A DNA stretch of 64,000 nucleotides, taken from NCBI RefSeq assembly GCF_000721235.1, contig NZ_JOFH01000034.1, positions 39,861 through 103,860 on the forward strand, in the 5' to 3' direction. The position numbers were made by a program, and so were the translations under genes. Below the pieces are notes generated by a model. It saw only the letters and a list, made by a program, of their open reading frames with translations, did no database searches and was not told the DNA's origin. Positions 43,113 to 51,004 of this stretch are shown piece by piece. Source of the stretch: Streptomyces olivaceus (lineage in GTDB: Bacteria > Actinomycetota > Actinomycetes > Streptomycetales > Streptomycetaceae). The first letter of the stretch is position 1, and every line of letters begins with the position of its first letter.

Positions 43113-44110
43113 AGCACGAACCCCGCGGGGAACGGGTCGGCCGGGTCCAGCAGGTACTGGGCGGTGCCGGTGATCCAGGCGCGGCCGGTGATGCTGGGCA
43201 GCACGGCCGGGTGCCCGGCGACCTCGGTGGTGCCGAGCAGCCGTCCGCCGAACCGCGTGCCGATGAAGGACTCGTTCACGAACTCGGTGTGCAGCGGCAG
43301 TTCGCCCCGGGCGTGCAGCTGGGCCATGCGGGCACTGGTGCCGGTGCCGCACGGCGAGCGGTCGAACCAGCCGGGGTGGATCACCATGGCGTGCCGGGAG
43401 TGCCGGGCGGTGGCGTCGGGTGCGGTCACCTGTACATGGTGGCAGCCGTGGATGGTCGGGTCCTCGGGGTGGACCGGCCCGCCCTCGGCGTTGATCGCCG
43501 CCATCAGGGACAGACCCGCCGCGAGGATGTCGTCCTTGCGGGACCGCTCGAAGGGCAGCCCGAGCCGCTCCAGCGGCAGTACGGCGTAGAAGTTGCCGCC
43601 GTAGGCGAGGTCGTACGTCACCGTGCGGCCGTCGGGCAGGGTGACCGCGCGGTCGATGCCGACGGCGAAGGAGGGCACGTTGCGCAGGGTCACTGCCTTG
43701 GCGGCCCCCTCCTCGACCGCCACCTCGGCGACGACGACCCCTGCGGGGGTGTCCAGGCGGATGGTGGTGACCGGCTCGGTCACCTCGACCATGCCGGTCT
43801 CCACGAGGACGGTCGCCACGCCGATCGTGCCGTGCCCGCACATGGGGAGGTAGCCGGAGACCTCGATGTAGACGACGCCCCAGTCGCAGTCGGGCCGGGT
43901 GGGCGGCTGGAGGATGGCGCCGCTCATGGCGGCGTGGCCGCGCGGCTCGTTCATCAGCAGCTGTTTGACGTCGTCGCGGTGCTCGCGGAAGTACAGCCGC
44001 CGTTCGTTCATGGTGGCGCCGGGGATGGTGCCGATGCCGCCGGTGATCACCCGGGTGGGCATGCCCTCGGTGTGCGAGTCGACGGCGTGCAGGACGAGTT
44101 TGCTGCGCAC
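43109..44110 (-). CDS. 4-hydroxyproline 2-epimerase (proline racemase family)
   Basis: A 333-residue PLP-independent epimerase converting trans-4-hydroxy-L-proline to cis-4-hydroxy-D-proline. Both catalytic cysteines are present: Cys91 in LPMCGHGTIG and Cys254 in RSPCGTGTSA, with DSHTEGMPTRV at the N-terminus. The GHGTI and GTGTS contexts fit epimerases of 4-hydroxyproline; proline racemase or 3-hydroxyproline dehydratase (which lacks the second Cys) are less likely. GTG start at 44110; the gene lies 12 bases after the DapA-like gene. Confidence 0.93.
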   Translation of the reverse strand: MRSKLVLHAVDSHTEGMPTRVITGGIGTIPGATMNERRLYFREHRDDVKQLLMNEPRGHAAMSGAILQPPTRPDCDWGVVYIEVSGYLPMCGHGTIGVATVLVETGMVEVTEPVTTIRLDTPAGVVVAEVAVEEGAAKAVTLRNVPSFAVGIDRAVTLPDGRTVTYDLAYGGNFYAVLPLERLGLPFERSRKDDILAAGLSLMAAINAEGGPVHPEDPTIHGCHHVQVTAPDATARHSRHAMVIHPGWFDRSPCGTGTSARMAQLHARGELPLHTEFVNESFIGTRFGGRLLGTTEVAGHPAVLPSITGRAWITGTAQYLLDPADPFPAGFVL

Positions 44111-44122
44111 GGCGGTACTCCC

Positions 44123-45013
44123 CTACGCCAGTCCGGCCGCGAGGGCCTTCTCGGTGGCGGCGCGCACGGCCGCCTCCTGGGCGGGCAGGAGGGGGACGCG
44201 GGGCGGCCTGCAGGCCCCGCCGTGCCGTCCCGCGAGGTCCATGGACAACTTGATGGCCTGCACGAACTCGACCTTCGAGTCCCAGCGCAGCAGCGGGTGC
44301 AGCTGCCGGTACAGCGGCTCGGCGGTGGCCAGGTCCCCGGCGACGGCCGCCCGGTACAGCTCGACGCAGGCGGCGGGGAGCGCGTTGGGGTATCCGGCGA
44401 CCCAGCCCTTGGCGCCCGCCAGCGCCAGTTCCAGCGCGACGTCGTCGGCGCCGATCAGCAGGTCCAGTTCGGGGGCGAGTTCGGCGATGCGGTAGGCGCG
44501 GCGGACGTCGCCGGAGAACTCCTTCACGCCCTGGATGTGGCCCTCGCCGTGCAGTTGGGCGAGCAGCTCGGGCACCAGGTCGACCTTGGTGTCGATGGGG
44601 TTGTTGTACGCGACGACGGGCAGGCCCGCCCTCGCGACCTCGGCGTAGTGGGCGAGGACCGAACGCTCGTCCGCGCGGTAGGCATTGGGCGGCAGCAGCA
44701 TCACCGCGCCGCAGCCCGCCCCGCCCGCCTGCTCGGCCCAGCGGCGGGCCTCGGCCGAGCCGTAGGCTGCGACGCCGGGCATCACGCGCCCGCCGCCGAT
44801 CGCCGCGACGGCGGTCTCGACGACACGGGTGCGCTCCTCGGGGGTGAGGACCTGGTACTCGCCGAGGGAGCCGTTGGGCACGACGCCGTCGCAGCCGTTC
44901 GCGACGAGCCAGGCGCAGTGCTCGGCGTAGGCGTCGTAGTCGACGGAGAGGTCGTCGTTGAGCGGGAGCGCGGTGGCGACGAGCACGCCGCGCCAGGGGC
45001 GGGAGTCGGTCAT
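44123..45013 (-). CDS. DapA-family lyase, probable 1-pyrroline-4-hydroxy-2-carboxylate deaminase
   Basis: A 296-residue (beta/alpha)8 Schiff-base enzyme of the dihydrodipicolinate synthase family. The Schiff-base lysine is Lys164 (QGVKEFSGD), the proton-relay tyrosine Tyr136 (VVAYNNP), and the substrate loop is GSLGEYQVLTPEER. In hydroxyproline catabolism this family removes ammonia from Pyr4H2C to give 2-oxoglutarate semialdehyde; the operon context supports this over lysine synthesis. The ATG at 45013 overlaps the stop of the upstream oxidoreductase (ATGA). Confidence 0.9.
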   Translation of the reverse strand: MTDSRPWRGVLVATALPLNDDLSVDYDAYAEHCAWLVANGCDGVVPNGSLGEYQVLTPEERTRVVETAVAAIGGGRVMPGVAAYGSAEARRWAEQAGGAGCGAVMLLPPNAYRADERSVLAHYAEVARAGLPVVAYNNPIDTKVDLVPELLAQLHGEGHIQGVKEFSGDVRRAYRIAELAPELDLLIGADDVALELALAGAKGWVAGYPNALPAACVELYRAAVAGDLATAEPLYRQLHPLLRWDSKVEFVQAIKLSMDLAGRHGGACRPPRVPLLPAQEAAVRAATEKALAAGLA

Positions 45014-46608
45014 GGGGATCCTTCCTCGAAGGCTTCCGGAGGGTTCTGGTCGCGCGCGAGCCGTCCGTGCGGGGGCCGGTCGGACGAGAGTCCGCCGGTC
45101 GAGGCCTGTTCGGACGGGGACCGGTCGGACTCGGACACGGGCCGCCCGGAGACGGCCCGGTCGGGTGCAGCCCGGTCGGGTGCAGCCCGGTCCGGAGCGG
45201 TCCGGTCGGGAGCCGGCCGGTCCGGAGCCGGCCGGTCCGGAGCGGCCCGGTCCGGTGCTGTCCCGGCGAGGATGCCGAGGGGGACGGGGCGGGCGAGGGG
45301 GCGCCGGGGCGGGTCGGAGTGGCAGCCGGTGAGGCCGGCGACGGCGGTGGCGCACATCCGGCCCTGGCACCAGCCCATCCCGGCCCGGGTGAGCAGCTTC
45401 ACGGTGCGGACGTCGCCCGCGCCGAGCCCGTCGGCGGCCTCGCGGACGGCACCGGCGGTGACCTCCTCGCAGCGGCAGACGACGGTGTCGTCGGTGACCT
45501 GCGCTGCCCAGTGCGCCGGTGGGGCGAACGCGGCGTCGAGCGCGGCGGCGGCCGTGCGCAGCGCCTCGCGGGTGCGGGCGGCCGGTGCCCAGCCCGCGGG
45601 GTCCGGCTCGGTGCCGCGCAGCCGGGCGGCGGCCGAACGCCCCGCGATGTGCCCCTCGGCGAGGGCGAGGGCGGCGCCGCCGACGCCGGTGGCCTCCCCC
45701 GCCGCCCAGACGCCGGGGGCGCTCGTGCGCTGCTCGGCGTCGACGGTCACCGTCGCCCCGTCCAGGTGGCAGCCGAGCCCTTCGGCGAGGTCGGTCTGCG
45801 GGAGCAGGCCGTGGCCGACGGCCAGGGTGTCGCAGGGCAGATAACGTCCGGTGCCGCGCCTGACGTGCCCGTCGGCGTCCAGGGCCGCGACGGTGACGCC
45901 GGTCAGGCGGTCGTCGCCGTGGGCGCGGACGACGGTGTGCCGGGCGAGGGGGCGGACGCGGTGGCGCAGGAGCCGGGCGGCGTGTCCGGCGCCCTCGGGG
46001 AGCTTGCCGGCCAGTGCGCGGGCGTGCCGGGCGACCTGGCGCGGGCCGGCCGACTCCACGAGCGCGGACACCCGCGTTCCGGCCGCCGCGAGGCCGGTCG
46101 CGACGGGGAGCAGCAGGGGGCCGGTGCCGGCGACGACCGCGACCCGCCCGGGCACCACCAGACCGCTCTTGAGCATCGCCTGGGCGCCGCCGGCGGTGAC
46201 GACGCCGGGGAGGGTCCAGCCGGGGAACGGCAGCACGTGTTCGTGGCTCCCGGTGGCGAGCAGCACGGCGTCGGCGTGCACGGTGGCAGGCTCGTCCTGC
46301 CCGGGGCCGAGCAGCGCGTGCACGGTGAAGGAGTCGGGCCCGCCCGTCACGGTCCACACGTGATGGCCGGTCAGCAGGCGTACACCGCTCGCGGCGAGCC
46401 CGTCCCGCAGCCGCTCCCAGGTGCGCCACTGGTGGTGCAGGGCCTGCGGCCGCCGGGCGTTCAGCTCGGCCGCCGGCTGCCGGTAGAACTGCCCGCCGGG
46501 CCCGTCCGCGGCGTCCACGACCGTGACCCGCACCCCTCGCGCGTCCGCCGCCAGCGCCGCCGCGAGACCGGCCGGTCCGGCTCCCACGACCACGAGTTCA
46601 GTCCTCAT
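45010..46608 (-). CDS. FAD/NAD(P)-dependent oxidoreductase with [2Fe-2S] BFD-like region, hydroxyproline dehydrogenase subunit
   Basis: A 532-residue protein starting MRTELVVVGAGPAGLAAALA (FAD Rossmann), with a second dinucleotide site VAVVAGTGPLLLPVATGLAA and a C-terminal BFD-like cluster domain (VVCRCEEVTAGAV and GWCQGRMCATAV, four Cys, about residues 383-428). This is the alpha-type subunit of heterotrimeric D-hydroxyproline (HcnB/SoxA-like) dehydrogenases. After about residue 447 the protein ends in an unusual tail with repeats of A-P-D-R-x, about 85 residues long. It overlaps the ferredoxin-like gene by 11 bases and the DapA-like gene by four. Confidence 0.9.
   Translation of the reverse strand: MRTELVVVGAGPAGLAAALAADARGVRVTVVDAADGPGGQFYRQPAAELNARRPQALHHQWRTWERLRDGLAASGVRLLTGHHVWTVTGGPDSFTVHALLGPGQDEPATVHADAVLLATGSHEHVLPFPGWTLPGVVTAGGAQAMLKSGLVVPGRVAVVAGTGPLLLPVATGLAAAGTRVSALVESAGPRQVARHARALAGKLPEGAGHAARLLRHRVRPLARHTVVRAHGDDRLTGVTVAALDADGHVRRGTGRYLPCDTLAVGHGLLPQTDLAEGLGCHLDGATVTVDAEQRTSAPGVWAAGEATGVGGAALALAEGHIAGRSAAARLRGTEPDPAGWAPAARTREALRTAAAALDAAFAPPAHWAAQVTDDTVVCRCEEVTAGAVREAADGLGAGDVRTVKLLTRAGMGWCQGRMCATAVAGLTGCHSDPPRRPLARPVPLGILAGTAPDRAAPDRPAPDRPAPDRTAPDRAAPDRAAPDRAVSGRPVSESDRSPSEQASTGGLSSDRPPHGRLARDQNPPEAFEEGSP
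45151..45255. repeat. seven 15-bp tandem repeats encoding A-P-D-R-x units
   Basis: Seven units of 15 bp (45151-45165 through 45241-45255), each a variant of AGCGGCCCGGTCCGG on the plus strand, encode the repeated A-P-D-R-(A/P/T) pentapeptide in the C-terminal tail of the oxidoreductase. The exact period keeps the frame, so copy number can vary without a frameshift. Confidence 0.85.
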
Positions 46609-46897
46609 GCCCGGTGCCCTCCTGGGTGCGGATCACGTCGCCCGGCCGCGCCGGCACCAGGCAGGCCCGCTGGTTCGGTGAGTCGTTGACGGTGACCAGG
46701 CAGTCGAAGCAGACGCCGATGCCGCAGAACACGCCTCGCGGACGGCCGCTCCCCCGGGTGGTGCGCCAGGAGGTGATGCCGGCCGCCCACAGCGCGGCGG
46801 CGACCGTCCGGCCGGGCAGTGCCTCGACCGTCCGGCCGTCGACGGTGACCGTGAAGGCGCGCGCGGGCCGCGCCCGGACCAGCCTGAGGGGATTCAC
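46598..46897 (-). CDS. (2Fe-2S) ferredoxin-like subunit of hydroxyproline dehydrogenase
   Basis: A 99-residue protein with a plant-type ferredoxin fold. Three cluster cysteines lie in FCGIGVCFDCLVTVN and the fourth in NQRACLVP, as in the gamma/HcnA-type subunits of D-amino acid dehydrogenases. It passes electrons between the two FAD subunits. GTG start 46897 overlaps the stop of the DadA-like gene by four bases. Confidence 0.9.
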   Translation of the reverse strand: MNPLRLVRARPARAFTVTVDGRTVEALPGRTVAAALWAAGITSWRTTRGSGRPRGVFCGIGVCFDCLVTVNDSPNQRACLVPARPGDVIRTQEGTGHED

Positions 46898-48045
46898 CGG
46901 GCCTCCGGACAGAAGCGGTCGGGACGGAACGGGGTGAGGTCGAGCGCCGGATCCGCTCCGGTCAGCAGCCCGGCGATCAGGTGCCCGGTGCCGGTGGACA
47001 GGCCGATGCCCGCGCCCTCGTGCCCGCAGGCGTGGAAGAGCCCGGGGGCCCGGGGGTCGGCGCCGATCGCCGGCAGGTGGTCGGGGAGATACGGCCGGAA
47101 GCCGGCGTACGTGCGCAGGGCGCGCACGCGGGCGAGGAAGGGGAACAGCCGGGTCGCCCCGGCCGCCAGTGCCCGCAGCGCGGGCAGCGACACGGAGCGG
47201 TCGAAGCCGACCCGCTCGCGGCTCGCGCCGATGAGGACCGGTCCGGCGGCGGTGCCCTCCACGACCGGGGAGGTCTGCAGGGCGGCCGAGTCGCTGGCGA
47301 CGTCGGCGACGTACTCCGCGGCGTACACCTTGTGCCGGATGCGGGGCGGCAGCGGCTCGGTGACCAGGACGTAGCCGCGCCGGGGCAGTACCGGAAGGTG
47401 TACGCCGGCCAGGGCGGCCACCTCGCCTCCCCAGGGCCCGGCGGCGTTGACGACCGCGGGGGCGTGCACGTCGCCCCGGTCGGTGCGCACGCCGCGCACG
47501 GCGCCGCCGGGGCCGCGCAGCACGCCGGTCACCGTGCGGCCGGTGCGCAGCCGGGCGCCGGACGCGCGCAGCAGGTGGGCGGCGGCCAGGGCGGGCATGA
47601 CCTGGGCGTCCTGGGGGTAGTGCACGGCGCCCGCGAGGCCCGGGGCGAGCCGGGGCTCCAGGTCGTGCAGCCGGTCCGCGGTGACACCGAGCGCCGACAC
47701 CCCGGCCGCCCGCTGGCCGGCGGCGAAGGTCTCGAGACCGGCCAGCGCCTCTGGGGTCTCGGCGACGACGACACCGCCCTTGGGCTCATACTCGGTCTCG
47801 CGGCCCAGTTCCTCGGCCAGCCCGGTCCACAGACGGGCGGACAGCAGGGCCAGTTCCAGCTCGGGTCCCGGCTCCTTGTCGGAGACCAGGAGGTTGCCCT
47901 CGCCGGCTCCGGTGGTGCCGCCGGCCACCTGGCCACGGTCCACCACGATCACGTCGAGACCCTCACGGGCGGCGTACAGCGCACAGGCCGCGCCCACCAT
48001 GCCGGCCCCGACCACGACAACATCGCAGGTCAGCGACTCGCTCAC
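46894..48045 (-). CDS. FAD-dependent D-amino acid dehydrogenase-like, hydroxyproline dehydrogenase catalytic subunit
   Basis: A 383-residue DadA/sarcosine-oxidase-fold flavoprotein starting VSESLTCDVVVVGAGMVGAA, with GxGxxG FAD loop at residues 13-18 and a C-terminal FHACGHEGAGIGLSTGTGHL FAD-binding strand. With the two following subunits it should oxidise cis-4-hydroxy-D-proline to 1-pyrroline-4-hydroxy-2-carboxylate. It is the first gene of a six-gene operon. No Shine-Dalgarno precedes the GTG at 48045, but a CATAGT (-10-like) ends six bases upstream, suggesting a leaderless transcript. Confidence 0.9.
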   Translation of the reverse strand: MSESLTCDVVVVGAGMVGAACALYAAREGLDVIVVDRGQVAGGTTGAGEGNLLVSDKEPGPELELALLSARLWTGLAEELGRETEYEPKGGVVVAETPEALAGLETFAAGQRAAGVSALGVTADRLHDLEPRLAPGLAGAVHYPQDAQVMPALAAAHLLRASGARLRTGRTVTGVLRGPGGAVRGVRTDRGDVHAPAVVNAAGPWGGEVAALAGVHLPVLPRRGYVLVTEPLPPRIRHKVYAAEYVADVASDSAALQTSPVVEGTAAGPVLIGASRERVGFDRSVSLPALRALAAGATRLFPFLARVRALRTYAGFRPYLPDHLPAIGADPRAPGLFHACGHEGAGIGLSTGTGHLIAGLLTGADPALDLTPFRPDRFCPEAR

Positions 48046-48191
48046 GCCAGTACTATGTCACACACCACAGCTGCTGAGAAGAGGGCGGGGACGCGGCGAC
48101 GAGCCGTGCAGACGCGACGGCGCCCACCCGACGGCGGTCCCTCGGCCACCGACGGTCAGTCGGCCGACGGCGGTCACTCGGCCACTGACGG

Positions 48192-48845
48192 TCACTCGGC
48201 CGCGGGGACGACCCTCAGGTGGGACGGGGAACGGCGGGCGCGCGGCGGACGGTGCGGGGCGCGGCGCGGCTCGCGGAGGACCAGGGTCAGCCGGGTGTAG
48301 CCCAACTCCCCCAGCGCCGGGGGCGTCTCGACCACGACCCGGCACTCGGTGGTCCCCCGGCGCGGGTCGGGGTGGTGCAGCGGGCGTACGGCGCCGTCGT
48401 GTTCGACGGCCCGGGCGCCGACGGCGCGGACCCAGTGCGGCAGGCCCTGCCGGTAGGCGGCCTCCATCAGGGGGTCCTGGGCGATGTCGCGGCGGACCGC
48501 CTGCAGGCCGGGGTCGTGGCCGTGCCGCTCCAGGGTGGCGGCGAAGTGCGCCAGCATGGGGAGGCACCAGCTCGACTCGTGCTCACCGAGGACGTCCGAC
48601 GCGTCCGGGTGGAAGAGCACGAACCGGAGGAAGTTGTCGTCCGGCATGGCCGTCGGGTGGGGGCCGGCCGCCCGGAAGAGCGTCCGGAAGGCGCTGTTGG
48701 CCAGCACCACGTCCCAGCGGTGGTCGACGACGAGCGAGGGGAAGGGGACGGCCTCCAGGAGCGTGCCGTAGTCCCGGAGATACGCCTGGGCGTCGGGGGA
48801 CGTGGGCCGCGGCGCCGGCCGCTGCCCTTCTGCCTGAAATGCCAT
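48192..48845 (-). CDS. MmyB-like ligand-binding domain protein without HTH
   Basis: A 217-residue protein. The region LLEAVPFPSLVVDHRWDVVL (about 29-48), FLRFVLFHPDASDV and the C-terminal GYTRLTLVLREPRR match the MmyB-like sensor domain that normally follows an XRE HTH in Streptomyces regulators. Here the HTH is absent from the start, so it may be a stand-alone sensor or a regulator that binds DNA through a partner; the divergent gene nearby encodes an HTH protein. Start ATG 48845 follows a GAGGGG tract. Confidence 0.8.
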   Translation of the reverse strand: MAFQAEGQRPAPRPTSPDAQAYLRDYGTLLEAVPFPSLVVDHRWDVVLANSAFRTLFRAAGPHPTAMPDDNFLRFVLFHPDASDVLGEHESSWCLPMLAHFAATLERHGHDPGLQAVRRDIAQDPLMEAAYRQGLPHWVRAVGARAVEHDGAVRPLHHPDPRRGTTECRVVVETPPALGELGYTRLTLVLREPRRAPHRPPRARRSPSHLRVVPAAE

Positions 48846-49077
48846 CGGGAGGTCACCCCTCTTGCCTATGCGGCCTTCTCGCGGCGTCCCGATCCTGGTG
48901 CCCCGACGCGAGGCGTGTCAACTATCGTGGCATTTCGTGCCTGTTGACGGCTGGAATAGGCCACAGTTGTGGCGAGACCTGGATGTGGGTTCGAGCGGCA
49001 GGCTACTCTCCGGGAAGTTCACGGCAATCGCTTGTGAGAAGCCTGTGAGGCCTGTGAGAGACGTGGGAGAGCTTTCG

Positions 49078-49842
49078 GTGACGGGTGGCTTCGAGGGGCG
49101 TGGCTCGGCGGGTTGCGACGCCGTGGGTCGTGGTGTTGAGGGTAGTGGCTCCGAGGCCGACCCGTTCGTACAGCGCGGTTCGGAAGGACGTGGCGCCGAG
49201 ACGCCGGGTATCCTGCCGCCGGCCGCGCTCGCCGCCGTCGTCGCCCGGGTCGCCGCGCTCGCCGACCGGCTCGGCGTGCAGCACTCCGACGTCTTCGACG
49301 TGGGGTGCCTGTCCAGCGCCTCCGGCGTCCCCGAGTCCGTCGTCGGCGCGCTGCTCGGCGGCCGGCCGGCGGGCGAGCCCGATGTGCAGGCCCGGTTCGT
49401 CCAGCGGTTGGACCTGCTGCGCCGCACCCGGCTGAAGCCGAACGGCCGCAAGTACACCCAGCAGGAGATAGCCGACGGCGCCGGCATGTCGCGGCAGCAG
49501 GCGGGCGCGCTGATCAACGGCGACCGGCGGCCCACCATGGAGCACTGCGACGCCATCCAGCGCTTCTTCCGCGTCCACGCCGGCTTCCTGACCGCCGAGG
49601 ACACCGAGGCGCTCGCCGGCACCCTGCGGCACACCGAGCAAGAACTGCTCCAGCAACTGGCCGACCGGGAACGGAAGGCGTCGGCGGCCGCCGACGGCGA
49701 CGACCCGCTGGAGCGGCTGCTGCAGGACCACGGCGTGCGCGGCATCGCCTGGCGGGCCGCCCAACTGCCCACCGACCAGCACCGCGACAAGGTCGCCGAG
49801 TGGCTGGACATGCTCCTGGAAAACGTCAAACGCCTTGAGTAG
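49078..49842 (+). CDS. XRE-type helix-turn-helix regulator (Streptomyces-specific)
   Basis: A 254-residue protein. Residues about 45-95 are an Ala-rich helical region (LPPAALAAVVARVAALADRL), then an HTH of the XRE type about 115-165 (KYTQQEIADGAGMSRQQAGA followed by DRRPTMEHCDAIQRFFRVH) and a charged C-terminal helix. The GTG at 49078 has GGAG at eight bases; the reading frame is open from 48862 but the extra 72 residues look non-coding. Proteins of this pattern occur in Streptomyces beside small acidic proteins, here the 78-aa ORF. Targets unknown. Confidence 0.82.
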   Translation: MTGGFEGRGSAGCDAVGRGVEGSGSEADPFVQRGSEGRGAETPGILPPAALAAVVARVAALADRLGVQHSDVFDVGCLSSASGVPESVVGALLGGRPAGEPDVQARFVQRLDLLRRTRLKPNGRKYTQQEIADGAGMSRQQAGALINGDRRPTMEHCDAIQRFFRVHAGFLTAEDTEALAGTLRHTEQELLQQLADRERKASAAADGDDPLERLLQDHGVRGIAWRAAQLPTDQHRDKVAEWLDMLLENVKRLE

Positions 49843-49873
49843 CGGGCCCGCAGGGGGAGTTGGACGGGGCCCG
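49843..49873 (+). terminator. stem-loop at the end of the XRE gene
   Basis: CGGGCCC (49843-49849) and GGGCCCG (49867-49873) form a 7-bp stem with a 17-base loop directly after the stop codon. Confidence 0.45.
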
Positions 49874-49989
49874 GCCGGTCCGCGCGGGGAGCGCTGCTCG
49901 GGGGATTGTCAGTGGTGGGCGGCAAGCTGGGAGGGTGCCGCCGCCGTGCGGTGCGTGACCGCTGACGTCGTTGTGGGGAGAGCCGACCG

Positions 49990-50226
49990 ATGACCACCGC
50001 CGTACCGACCGACCACGAGCGCACCGCCGTCCAGGCCTACCTGCGGCTTCTGCACACCGTGCGGGCCGGTCTCGACACCACGGCGGGTGCGGCCGGTCCC
50101 CCTCGCCCGCCCGTCGTCCCGCCGGCCGTACTGGACGAGGCCGAACGGGCCCTGGCGGCCGCGGGACTGGCAGGGAACGAGGAGGCGTTCTTCCGGCTGC
50201 TGCGCGGCTGGTGCCCCGGCCCGTGA
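49990..50226 (+). CDS. conserved small protein (78 aa), unknown function
   Basis: A small acidic/Ala-rich protein starting MTTAVPTDHERTAVQAYLRL and ending AFFRLLRGWCPGP, predicted mostly helical. GGGGAGAG precedes the ATG. It follows the XRE-type gene and may be its small partner; I do not recognise a domain. Confidence 0.65.
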   Translation: MTTAVPTDHERTAVQAYLRLLHTVRAGLDTTAGAAGPPRPPVVPPAVLDEAERALAAAGLAGNEEAFFRLLRGWCPGP

Positions 50227-50320
50227 CACGGACCGCGGCGGCGCCGCGACGGCCCGCCCACCCAACGGCTCAACGGCCCGTCGGGCAGGGGGCAGGCGGC
50301 GGTGGGGCAGGGGGGGGCGG

Positions 50321-51004
50321 TCAGGTGTGCGGGACCGTGATCGCCGTGGTGACCAGGCCGCCGCGCGCCGTCCACCGGCCGTCGAAGTGGGTCAGGCGGC
50401 GGCCGCCCACGGTCGGCCCCGGCACCAGGAGCGCGGCGCGCAGGGTTCCGCTGCCGGGGCCGCCGCCCGGGCTCACGGAGATCTCGATGTCCGCCTCCAG
50501 GAAGTCCAGCCACCGCCGGGTCAGGGGGAACCATGCCTTGTAGACCGACTCCTTGGCGCTGAACAGCAGCCGGTCCCAGTGGACACCGGGCCGCTCCTCG
50601 GCCAGCCGGCGCAGCCGCTCCGCCTCGGCGGGCAGGGCCACACTGTCCAGAACCCCCTCCGGAAGCGGACCGTCGGGTTCGGCGTCGATGCCGAGGGAGG
50701 CCAGGTCGGTGGCGCGGGCCAGGGCCGCGGCACAGTACCCGTCGCAGTGGGTCATGCTGCCCACCAGACCGTCCGGCCAGGTCGGCGCCCCGCGTTCGCC
50801 GGGCAGGACGGGCTGCGCGGGCACGCCGAGCTTCTCCATGGCCCGGCGGGCGCAGGACCGTACGGCGGTGAACTCCCGGCGCCGCTTGGCGACCGCCCGC
50901 GCGACGATCGCCTCCTCCTCCGGGTACAGCGGCAGGTGCCCGGTCTCGTCGTGGCCGTACGCGGCCACGCTGACGACCGTGGTGGGCAGCAGTTCCTCGA
51001 TCAC
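50321..51004 (-). CDS. 4'-phosphopantetheinyl transferase (Sfp type)
   Basis: A 227-residue enzyme that moves the phosphopantetheine arm of CoA onto carrier proteins of polyketide, peptide or fatty acid synthases. The Mg-binding motif is SLGIDAE (about residues 118-124), the second motif FSAKESVYKAWFPL (about 165-178); SMTHCDGYCAAA precedes. GTG start at 51004 overlaps the stop of the metallophosphoesterase (GTGA). No synthase gene is in the window, so it presumably serves distant clusters. Confidence 0.92.
   Translation of the reverse strand: MIEELLPTTVVSVAAYGHDETGHLPLYPEEEAIVARAVAKRRREFTAVRSCARRAMEKLGVPAQPVLPGERGAPTWPDGLVGSMTHCDGYCAAALARATDLASLGIDAEPDGPLPEGVLDSVALPAEAERLRRLAEERPGVHWDRLLFSAKESVYKAWFPLTRRWLDFLEADIEISVSPGGGPGSGTLRAALLVPGPTVGGRRLTHFDGRWTARGGLVTTAITVPHT

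Noticed and set aside
45151..45255. CRISPR-like array
   Set aside because: The 15-bp units have no spacers and are in frame in a gene; they are protein-coding tandem repeats.
43211..45844. 877-aa plus-strand frame over the hydroxyproline operon
   Set aside because: Gly/Val/Arg-rich shadow, while overlapping minus-strand genes have clear catalytic motifs.
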